Shown one piece after another: positions 5,073-10,642 of a stretch of 15,398 nucleotides of DNA. Numbering within the stretch: the stretch's first letter is position 1; each line of letters opens with the position of its first letter. A program made the translations under genes and the position numbers. The stretch is taken from the NCBI GenBank assembly GCA_000999175.1, contig LCJJ01000009.1, positions 1 through 15,398 on the forward strand. The letters are read 5' to 3'. Origin of the DNA: Parcubacteria group bacterium GW2011_GWB1_44_7. GTDB lineage: Bacteria; Patescibacteria; Paceibacteria; UBA9973; DSPV01. The notes beneath the pieces were generated by a model. It ran no database searches. It was not told the DNA's origin and worked only from the letters and a program-made list of their open reading frames with translations.

Positions 5073-6299
5073 TTCGCTTTCAATTTTCAAAAGTTCATCA
5101 TATTTCGCCAAACGTTCCGGTTGCGCCGGCGCGCCGGCTTTAATAAATGGCGCCGCTAAACCGACCGCCAAGTGAGCGATGGCGGTGTCCATCGTTTCAC
5201 CCGAGCGATGGGAGACGATGATTTTAAAGTCGGCGCGCTCGGCCATTTTTGCCGTTTCAATCGTTTCCGTAATCGTGCCGATTTGATTGGGCTTGATGAT
5301 AATAGCGTTAGCCAGTTTTCGGTCAATGCCGAGTTTGAGCCGTTTGGGGTTGGTGGCAAATAAATCGTCGCCGACCAGCATAATTTTTCTGCCGAGTTTT
5401 TCGGTAATAATTTTCCAATTTTCCAAATCATCTTCCGCCAAGGGGTCTTCTATTGAAATAATCGGATATTTTGCCAGCCAGTTTTCATAAAACGAAATCA
5501 GTTCCGAAGCTGATAAATTTTTACCGTCTTTTTTCAAATGATATCTGCCGTCTTTGTAAAATTCTCCGGCTGCCGCGTCCAAAGCAATCTTAACTTTATC
5601 TACTGCCGAGGCGGATTCTATTGCTGTCATTATAATTTCAATTGCCGCTTCATTTGAGGGCAACGATGGCGCAAAGCCGCCTTCATCGCCCAGAGTCGTC
5701 GGTAATTTTTTTTCTTCCAGAATTTTTTTCAATGCCCGATAAATTTTTTCGCCCGTTATCATTTTTTCGGCGAAATTTTCACCGGCCGGCGCAATCATAA
5801 ATTCTTGAATGTCGGTGGAATCCGTGGCGTGTCGGCCGCCGTTTAAGATGTTAAACATTGGCGTTGGCAAAGCGGGTTTTTTCGTGCCGGATATTTCAGC
5901 GAAATATTGCCAAAGTTTTTGGCTTCGGTTGGCGGCGCTGGATTTGGCGAAAGCCATCGAACTGACGAGAATCGCGCTCGCTCCCAATCGGCCTTTATTT
6001 TCCGTGCCGTCTTCCTCAATCAGTAATTGGTCAAAATCTTTTTGTTCTAATTCCAAACCGCTGATTATTTTCGCGATTTTTTCATTGACATTTGCCACCG
6101 CTTTTAGAACACCTTGACCGTTATAACGAGTCAAATCGCCGTCGCGCAATTCCAGCGCTTCAAATTTGCCGGTGGAAGCGCCGCTGGGAACGGAGGCAAT
6201 GCCGATTGAACCGTCAGAGAGCGTAATTTCTGCTTCTACTGTCGGCTGGTTGCGCGAGTCCAAAATTTCCCGAGCTTGAATTTTTTGAATTGCCGCCAT
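5061..6299 (-). CDS. eno: Enolase (phosphopyruvate hydratase)
   Basis: Converts 2-phosphoglycerate to phosphoenolpyruvate in the cytoplasm. It has 412 residues (usual about 430). N-terminal domain: 'AREILDSRNQPTVEAEI' and 'PSGASTGKFEALELRDGD' (38-55, Mg-binding loop). TIM barrel: general acid/base Glu206 in 'GDEGGFAPS', Mg ligands Asp241 ('IALDAAAGEFY'), Glu284 ('SIEDPLAEDD') and Asp311 ('VGDDLFATN'), catalytic Lys336 ('KPNQIGT'), 'SHRSGET' at 363-369 and Lys387 ('FIKAGAPA'). The active site is therefore intact. Signature drift is seen after SHRSGET (MDTAIAHLA instead of the usual EDxxIADLA) and in 'AQPERLAKYDELLKIE' (usual RSERxAKYNQLLRIE). ATG 6299 is preceded by TATAAT at leaderless spacing. 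The 3' end overlaps the long palindrome, which supplies its last two residues. Confidence 0.96.
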   Translation of the reverse strand: MAAIQKIQAREILDSRNQPTVEAEITLSDGSIGIASVPSGASTGKFEALELRDGDLTRYNGQGVLKAVANVNEKIAKIISGLELEQKDFDQLLIEEDGTENKGRLGASAILVSSMAFAKSSAANRSQKLWQYFAEISGTKKPALPTPMFNILNGGRHATDSTDIQEFMIAPAGENFAEKMITGEKIYRALKKILEEKKLPTTLGDEGGFAPSLPSNEAAIEIIMTAIESASAVDKVKIALDAAAGEFYKDGRYHLKKDGKNLSASELISFYENWLAKYPIISIEDPLAEDDLENWKIITEKLGRKIMLVGDDLFATNPKRLKLGIDRKLANAIIIKPNQIGTITETIETAKMAERADFKIIVSHRSGETMDTAIAHLAVGLAAPFIKAGAPAQPERLAKYDELLKIESESGT

Positions 6300-6305
6300 C
6301 TTGCA

Positions 6306-6334
6306 ATTATAACGCTTTCCTGCGATAATGTCTT
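6306..6334 (-). promoter_or_regulatory. Promoter for leaderless enolase mRNA
   Basis: On the minus strand the -10 is a perfect TATAAT (6311-6306). Seventeen bases upstream is AAGACA (6334-6329), a 4/6 match to TTGACA. Six bases separate the -10 from the ATG at 6299, so the predicted transcription start is the A of ATG. There is no room for a Shine-Dalgarno sequence. Confidence 0.6.
6321..6329 (+). promoter_or_regulatory. Extended -10 promoter for the AI-2E transporter operon
   Basis: TGCGATAAT is an extended -10 (TGn plus GATAAT) divergent from, and overlapping, the enolase promoter region. The predicted start near 6336 lies downstream of the ATG at 6328 but 7 nt before the ATG at 6343, which argues for the second ATG as the real start. 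Confidence 0.4.
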
Positions 6335-6342
6335 TATATAAT

Positions 6343-7365
6343 ATGGTTCAACGCGTTCACACTATTTTCTTTTTGATTTTACTCGCCACTGCTCTGGTTT
6401 TGTCTTTTTTAATCCTCCGGCCTTATATCGGCGCTTTGTTTATGGCGCTGGTTTTTTATATTACCTTAAAGCCGGTGTATTATTTTCTTTTAAAAATCTT
6501 CGGCGAACGAGAGAACTTAACATCATTATTCGTTGTGGCGGCGGTATTTTTGGCCATTCTCGCCCCCTTGGTGATTTTCGGCTTCGCTTTATTTGATGAC
6601 ACCACTGACCTTTATTTTAAATTAGCCGACGGAGTGGGAAGGGGAAATTATATCGCCGATGCCAGCGCCTTTATTGAAAAATACTTAAGAGTTTTTGTTC
6701 CTGAAGCGACCTTGGATGTCGGAGGTTATGTGAAAAACACTTTAGCCTTAATGGTCAGTCATTTGGGTTCGTTTTTTTCCAGCTTGGCGGAATTAATGAT
6801 TGGTTCGGCTATTATGTTGTTCGCCTTGTTTTTCTTGTTTCGTGACGGTCAGAAATTTAAAAAAGAAATTTTTGGTTTAAGCCCGTTAGCGGACAATTAT
6901 GACCAGGATATTTTTGATTTTGTTGAACGGGCGGTCAGCGCCGTGGTGCGCGGCTCGCTTTTGGTTAGCGTGACTCAGGGAATTCTGGTAGGCATCGGTT
7001 TTCTGATTTTTGGCGTGCCCAATTCTGTTTTGTGGGGCGCGTTGGCGGCAATTACCTCGCTCATTCCGGCAATCGGCACCGCGGCAATCGTGTTGCCGGC
7101 CGTCATTTATCTGTTAATTGTTTCTAGCCCGGCTTTAGCTGTCGGCTTGGCAATTTGGGGTATTTTTGTCGTCGGTTTGGCGGATAATTTTCTCAAACCG
7201 ATTTTACTAAATCGCGGCGTTCGTTTGCAACCGTTGCTGGTATTGCTGTCGGTTTTGGGCGGCATCGCTTTTTTTGGCCCGGTCGGTTTGATTGCCGGCC
7301 CGGTCGTTGTCAGTTTGGGTTTTTCCTTGTTGCGTCTTTACCCGATTGTTTTGAAAGGCGCTTGA
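6343..7365 (+). CDS. AI-2E/PerM-family transporter
   Basis: A 340-residue polytopic membrane protein of the AI-2 exporter superfamily (PerM/YdiK/YhhT; PF01594). Two or three N-terminal helices ('TIFFLILLATALVLSFLIL', 'LFMALVFYITLKP') precede an amphipathic middle domain. The diagnostic C-terminal block then follows: 'RGSLLVSVTQGILVGIGFLIFG', 'WGALAAITSLIPAIGTAAIVLPAV', 'GLADNFLKPILLNRG' and 'LSVLGGIAFFGPVGLIAGPVV'. Members transport varied small molecules or ions (Na+/H+ antiport is reported for some), so a role in AI-2 export is not implied. Two ATGs are possible, 6328 and 6343. The second is chosen because the best promoter would start transcription between them. It is the first of three same-strand genes; the next starts 3 nt after its stop. 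Confidence 0.92.
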   Translation: MVQRVHTIFFLILLATALVLSFLILRPYIGALFMALVFYITLKPVYYFLLKIFGERENLTSLFVVAAVFLAILAPLVIFGFALFDDTTDLYFKLADGVGRGNYIADASAFIEKYLRVFVPEATLDVGGYVKNTLALMVSHLGSFFSSLAELMIGSAIMLFALFFLFRDGQKFKKEIFGLSPLADNYDQDIFDFVERAVSAVVRGSLLVSVTQGILVGIGFLIFGVPNSVLWGALAAITSLIPAIGTAAIVLPAVIYLLIVSSPALAVGLAIWGIFVVGLADNFLKPILLNRGVRLQPLLVLLSVLGGIAFFGPVGLIAGPVVVSLGFSLLRLYPIVLKGA

Positions 7366-7368
7366 TTT

Positions 7369-8289
7369 ATGAAAATTATCACTCACAACGGAACTTTTCA
7401 TGCCGATGATGTTTTCAGCGTTGCCGCTTTGACGTTATATTTTTACAGCCAAAATAAGGAACCTAAAATAATTCGCACTCGAGACCCAGAAACGATAAAA
7501 ACTGGCGATATTGTTTTGGATGTTGGTAGCGAATACGACGCCGAACGGAATCGGTTTGACCATCACCAAATTGGTGGCGCAGGCAAAAGAGCTAACGGCG
7601 TACCTTACGCTTCTTTTGGTTTAATTTGGAAAAAATTCGGTTCAGTTATCGCCCGAAACGAGGCCGCGGCTGAATTGGTAGATAAAAATTTAGTTCAGTT
7701 TATTGATGCCGCTGATAATGGCGAAGGAGAACTGAAACCGTTCAAAGCCGATGTTTTGCCCTACAGCGTTAAACGAGCGATTGACGTTTTCAATCCTGAT
7801 TGGCGCGACCAACGGCCAGATTTTGATAACTGGTTTTTTCAGGCGGTTAATTTTGCCGCCGGTGTTTTGAAACGAGAAATTGAATTTGCTCAAGCAATTT
7901 TGGAAAGCCGGCAGGCGCTGGAACAGGCTTATGAAAATTCCGCCGACAAAAGAATTATCGTTTTGGATAAAGAGTATCAATGGGAAGATTTTTTCAATAA
8001 ATATCCAGAACCGCTGTTTGTCATCGTGCCCCGCTTGGGAGAGGGCGATAAAATGGTTTGGCGTTTAGGGACAGTTAGAGATGACACAAAATCTTTTACT
8101 AATCGCCGGGACTTGCCAGTTGGATGGGCCGGCAAAAGAGATGAAGAATTGGTGAAAATTACCGGTATCACCGACGTGTTGTTTTGCCACAACAAACTTT
8201 TCGTCGCTTACGCTAAATCCAAGGAAGGGGCGCTCGCGCTTGCCGAACTCGCGCTAAAAGCTAACGAAGCTAACGAAGCTAAAAGCTAA
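7369..8289 (+). CDS. MYG1/UPF0160-family DHH-type metal-dependent hydrolase
   Basis: A 306-residue protein of the MYG1 family, a DHH-superfamily group. Eukaryotic MYG1 has reported 3'-5' exonuclease activity on RNA; bacterial members are poorly characterised. Metal-binding motifs are 'THNGTFHADDVFSVA' (5-19, with His11, Asp13 and Asp14), 'DIVLDVGSEYD' (Asp51) and 'RFDHHQIGGAG' (Asp64-His65-His66). Later family blocks include 'QFIDAADNGE', 'FNPDW' and 'NRRDLPVGWAGKRDEEL' near the C-terminus, and 'ITDVLFCHNKLFVAYAKSKEGAL'. The last codons lie in a small tandem repeat of GCTAACGAA, giving a degenerate ANEANEAKS tail. It sits between a transporter and obg with very short spacers, so it is probably cotranscribed with both. 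Confidence 0.9.
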   Translation: MKIITHNGTFHADDVFSVAALTLYFYSQNKEPKIIRTRDPETIKTGDIVLDVGSEYDAERNRFDHHQIGGAGKRANGVPYASFGLIWKKFGSVIARNEAAAELVDKNLVQFIDAADNGEGELKPFKADVLPYSVKRAIDVFNPDWRDQRPDFDNWFFQAVNFAAGVLKREIEFAQAILESRQALEQAYENSADKRIIVLDKEYQWEDFFNKYPEPLFVIVPRLGEGDKMVWRLGTVRDDTKSFTNRRDLPVGWAGKRDEELVKITGITDVLFCHNKLFVAYAKSKEGALALAELALKANEANEAKS

Positions 8290-8297
8290 TGTAGCTA
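8257..8297 (+). repeat. Short tandem repeat at the MYG1 3' end
   Basis: About four degenerate copies of a 9-nt unit related to AAGCTAACG run from the last codons of the MYG1 gene through its stop into the gap before obg. It looks like slippage or duplication and encodes the low-complexity ANEANEAKS tail. No regulatory role is evident. Confidence 0.6.
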
Positions 8298-8310
8298 GGG
8301 AATTTAATTT

Positions 8311-9315
8311 ATGCTTATTGACGAAATAAAAATTTATTTGAAAGCCGGCGGAGGAGGAAACGGCGTGGTTCGTTGGCGGCATGAAAAAGGCAAAGAATTA
8401 GCCGGTCCCGGCGGCGGCAATGGCGGCAAGGGTGGCGATGTTTTTGTTCAAGCGATTCGCGACATCGGCGGTTTGCTACGTTATCGTCACGTTAAAGAAC
8501 TTTCAGCCGGCCGAGGTGGCGACGGCGAAAATTTCGGTCGGCACGGCAAGAACGGTCCCGATTTGTTTTTAGAATTGCCCGTTGGTTCGGTACTGGTTAA
8601 CGAGGAAACTCGAGAGCGATTTGAATTGTTAAACGAAAATGAAACGCTTAAAATTTTACAAGGCGGGCGAGGCGGTTTGGGCAATGAACATTTTAAAACT
8701 TCTCTCAACACCTCGCCGCGCGAAAGCACTTTGGGCAGTGTCGGCGAAACGGCCGATTTTTCCGTAGAACTGCAATTGTTCGCCGATGCCGGTTTAATCG
8801 GTTTGCCCAATGCCGGTAAATCATCGTTATTGAACGCTTTATCGGCGGCTCACGCTAAAGTCGGCGATTATCCGTTTACCACTTTGGAACCAAATCTCGG
8901 CGCGCTTTACGGTTTTGTTTTGGCTGATATTCCCGGTCTTATTGAGGGAGCGGCGGAAGGGAAAGGTTTAGGCCATAAATTTTTACGCCACATTCGCCGA
9001 ACGAAAATTTTGCTTCATTGTATCTCTTTGGAAAATTTTGCCCGACTAGATGACCACGGTCGTTTGGGCAGGGAAGATATCAAGACTGTCTGGAAGACTA
9101 TTCGGGGTGAACTGGAAAAATATGACACGGCACTGTTGAAGAAAAAAGAAATAATCATTTTGACCAAAACTGATTTAGTTAACCCAATCATATTAAAAAA
9201 GACTGAAAAGATAGCGAAAAAACTTTGTCAGGATGTTTTTTCCGTTTCTATTTTGGACGAACAATCAATTAAAAACTTTTCCGATTCGCTTGTGAAAATC
9301 TTGCGGGAGTTGTAA
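8311..9315 (+). CDS. obg: Obg/CgtA ribosome-associated GTPase
   Basis: A 334-residue GTPase involved in large-subunit ribosome maturation and stress control. Residues 1-158 form the glycine-rich Obg fold ('GGGGNGVVRWRHEKG', 'GPGGGNGGKGGDV', 'GGRGGLGNEHFKTS'). The G domain follows: G1 'GLPNAGKSS' (164-172), G2 'YPFTTLEPN' (187-195), G3 'DIPGLIEGAAEGKGLGHKFL' (206-225) and G4 'TKTD' (285-288). The usual G4 is NKxD, so Asn is replaced by Thr. The C-terminal OCT domain is absent, giving a length normal for the short class. ATG 8311 is preceded by AGGGA about 10 nt upstream, one of the few purine-rich leaders in this window. It is third in the operon with the AI-2E-type transporter and MYG1. Confidence 0.96.
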   Translation: MLIDEIKIYLKAGGGGNGVVRWRHEKGKELAGPGGGNGGKGGDVFVQAIRDIGGLLRYRHVKELSAGRGGDGENFGRHGKNGPDLFLELPVGSVLVNEETRERFELLNENETLKILQGGRGGLGNEHFKTSLNTSPRESTLGSVGETADFSVELQLFADAGLIGLPNAGKSSLLNALSAAHAKVGDYPFTTLEPNLGALYGFVLADIPGLIEGAAEGKGLGHKFLRHIRRTKILLHCISLENFARLDDHGRLGREDIKTVWKTIRGELEKYDTALLKKKEIIILTKTDLVNPIILKKTEKIAKKLCQDVFSVSILDEQSIKNFSDSLVKILREL

Positions 9316-9365
9316 TTTTTAACTACGAAAATATTTCAACAATATCTTGCGATGGTGATAACTCA

Positions 9366-9401
9366 TTGCTCTAATTATTGCGATAGCAATTTTTAGCGCA
9401 A
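9366..9401 (-). repeat. Hairpin repeat, copy 2 (inverted), upstream of the PaaX/Cas2-fold gene
   Basis: The outer arms TTGCTCTAA (9366-9374) and TTAGCGCAA (9393-9401) pair with one mismatch. The inner hairpin ATTGC-GATA-GCAAT (9377-9390) is perfect. Read on the minus strand the core is ATTGCTATCGCAAT, matching the cores at 2882-2910 and 10034-10093 with the same TATC loop. It ends where the promoter/operator palindrome of the following gene begins. Confidence 0.6.
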
Positions 9402-9418
9402 CTTGTATAATATACAAG
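9402..9418 (+). promoter_or_regulatory. TATAAT promoter inside a perfect operator-like palindrome
   Basis: CTTGTATAATATACAAG is a perfect 8-1-8 inverted repeat, and its centre contains a consensus TATAAT (9406-9411). The predicted transcription start (about 9418) is 3 nt before the ATG at 9421. A dimeric repressor bound here would block the promoter. The adjacent gene encodes a winged-helix PaaX-type protein, so autoregulation is the simplest model, though it is inferred. Confidence 0.6.
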
Positions 9419-9420
9419 AT

Positions 9421-9972
9421 ATGAGGAATAAGAGAGTTTTCTTAAAAGAAAAAATTTTGTTATTACTTTTAGGCGGTATTGCTCTTGGTTTGACTCATTC
9501 ACCCAAACAGTATTTTGAAATACTTGGCAAAATGTTTGATGATTGGAAAGGTGTCAGGAAATCAAACGTTAAAAGATCCATAAAAAATTTGTATCGTTTA
9601 GGAATGTTAAAAGAGATAAAGAACAAAGATGGTACGATCAGTATAATTTTGAGTGAAAAAGGTAAAAAAGCAGCAAAGATTTACAGCATTGATAATTTAA
9701 AAATTGATAAACCCAAAAAATGGGACGGTAATTGGCGAATGGTAATTTTTGATATCCCTGAACGAATCAAAAAAGTCAGGGAAGCTTTACGTATGCATCT
9801 GCGGAATTTGGGATTTTACGAATTACAGAAGTCGGTCTTTATCTATCCATTACCGTGCGCCGAAGAAATAAATCAGATTATTGATTTTTACGACATCAGT
9901 GAGTATGTGCGAATTTTGATGGTTCATTCATTAGACAATGAAGATGAATTAAGGAATGAATTTAAAATATAA
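9421..9972 (+). CDS. PaaX-like winged-helix protein with Cas2-fold C-terminal domain
   Basis: A 183-residue protein. Residues 1-92 form a winged-helix HTH of the PaaX type ('SNVKRSIKNLYRLGMLKEI', then a 'DGTISIILSEKGKKAAK' wing). Residues 100-183 form a ferredoxin-like PaaX-M/Cas2-fold domain ('WDGNWRMVIFDIPERIKKVREALR', 'LGFYELQKSVFIYPLPC', 'YVRILMV'). Asp111 at the end of strand 1 matches the acidic residue of Cas2 nucleases. Such proteins are often annotated as solitary Cas2, but no cas1, CRISPR array or other cas gene is here, so a transcriptional regulator is more likely. ATG 9421 is chosen over the in-frame TTG at 9403 because that TTG lies inside the operator palindrome. The gene is visibly more AT-rich than its neighbours and is flanked by inverted copies of a hairpin repeat, hinting at transfer. 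Confidence 0.85.
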   Translation: MRNKRVFLKEKILLLLLGGIALGLTHSPKQYFEILGKMFDDWKGVRKSNVKRSIKNLYRLGMLKEIKNKDGTISIILSEKGKKAAKIYSIDNLKIDKPKKWDGNWRMVIFDIPERIKKVREALRMHLRNLGFYELQKSVFIYPLPCAEEINQIIDFYDISEYVRILMVHSLDNEDELRNEFKI

Positions 9973-10033
9973 GTTTAAATTAAATAACTTTAAATTGCCA
10001 TTCAGTTTTCACCATTTAATTGAAATATTTCTT

Positions 10034-10093
10034 GCTCTAACTTTTGCTCTAACTTTTGCTCTAACTTTTGCTATCGCGGGAATTAGAGCAAAA
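10034..10093 (+). repeat. Hairpin repeat, copy 3, with triplicated 12-nt arm
   Basis: Three exact tandem units of GCTCTAACTTTT (10034-10069) lead into the core GCTATCGCGGGAA and the arm TTAGAGCAAAA (10083-10093). The last unit with its preceding Ts (TTTTGCTCTAA, 10054-10064) pairs perfectly over 11 bp with that arm. Further degenerate AGAGCAAAAA-like units continue to about 10125, so both arms appear to have grown by 12-nt steps. It lies downstream of the PaaX/Cas2-fold gene, inverted relative to copy 2. The open frames through it on both strands are products of the repeat. Confidence 0.75.
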
Positions 10094-10184
10094 ATAAAGC
10101 CAAAAAATAGGGCAAGAGCAAAAAGACAAGCGTGCCATTGACTTGATAGTATTCTTAGGATAACTTGCATAAAAGTCGATCTTT

Positions 10185-10190
10185 TATATA
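10185..10190 (+). promoter_or_regulatory. -10-like TATATA before the 122-residue ORF
   Basis: TATATA predicts a transcription start at about 10197, at the ATG of the following ORF (10196). This is the same leaderless spacing seen for several genes here. TTGCAT at 10165 is too close (14 nt) for a good -35. Weak evidence that the ORF is expressed. Confidence 0.3.
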
Positions 10191-10195
10191 AACCC

Positions 10196-10564
10196 ATGAA
10201 AATCTCAAATGAAGCCGTTTTTTCTTGGCCACTTGATCAACCCATCTCTTTGTCTAGTCTCATTGGAGAGATTCAATGTCAATTGCCCGGTGTGAACCAC
10301 AATACATTACGGCCGAAAATTGAAACCGGCACTTTAAGATTTTACGCGGATTCTTACATACCTGATCGTCTGGATGGGTGGTATCCCGTGTGCAAACAGC
10401 CGGTTCGGCTCTTGGGCTGGCTGGAATACCAGTTACCAGAGCGATTGATAGATATCTTAAGGGCGGCTCATAGTAATTTTCCGGGGGTCGGTTTTGATTG
10501 TATTATGCTGTGTGTATTGAGGCGGTCTGTTCGGGAACATTGTTTAATACTTATGGTCAGTTGA
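10196..10564 (+). CDS. Hypothetical protein, unknown function
   Basis: A 122-residue ORF that I do not recognise. It reads as a plausible soluble protein: 'FSWPLDQPISLSSLIGEIQCQLPGV', a Trp/Pro/Arg-rich centre ('DRLDGWYPVCKQPVRLLGWLEYQLPERLIDILRAA') and a hydrophobic C-terminus with two cysteines ('GFDCIMLCVLRRSVREHCLILMVS'). No signal peptide or clear membrane helix. It stands alone between the AT-rich PaaX/Cas2 patch and gatB, with a leaderless-type -10 before its ATG. The odd C-terminus could mean a frameshifted or decayed gene, but no continuation in another frame is obvious before 10640. Listed mainly because its amino-acid content is protein-like and nothing else explains the stretch. 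Confidence 0.45.
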   Translation: MKISNEAVFSWPLDQPISLSSLIGEIQCQLPGVNHNTLRPKIETGTLRFYADSYIPDRLDGWYPVCKQPVRLLGWLEYQLPERLIDILRAAHSNFPGVGFDCIMLCVLRRSVREHCLILMVS

Positions 10565-10627
10565 TTTACGCCATTTTTAGTAAAACGGTTGCTCTTGCAT
10601 CCGTTTTTCTTTTTTGTCTTTTATTGT

Positions 10628-10642
10628 ATATACTAAGTATAT
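10628..10642 (+). promoter_or_regulatory. gatB promoter within a perfect palindrome, leaderless spacing
   Basis: ATATACT-A-AGTATAT is a perfect 7-1-7 inverted repeat running into the gatB start codon. It contains a TATACT -10 (10629-10634) followed by six bases and then ATG at 10641, so transcription would start at the A of ATG. The layout (odd-centred palindrome over the -10) mirrors the element at 9402-9418, and a TTGTATA string is shared by both regions. No good -35 is visible. Confidence 0.45.

Noticed and set aside
9403..9420. TTG start extending the PaaX/Cas2-fold protein by six residues
   Set aside because: It lies inside the -10/operator palindrome, and the ATG at 9421 fits the predicted transcription start.
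9421..9972. Solitary Cas2 as evidence of a CRISPR-Cas locus
   Set aside because: No cas1, no other cas gene and no array of regularly spaced identical repeats is in the window. The N-terminal winged helix points to a PaaX-type regulator.
10034..10069. CRISPR-like array
   Set aside because: The three copies are contiguous 12-nt units with no spacers.
9956..10197. Frames on both strands (61 and 62 codons) with LTFALTFA- or KVRAKVRA-type peptide repeats
   Set aside because: They arise from the 12-nt tandem repeat and hairpin, which stay open on both strands. The composition is low-complexity and neither has a convincing promoter or family resemblance.
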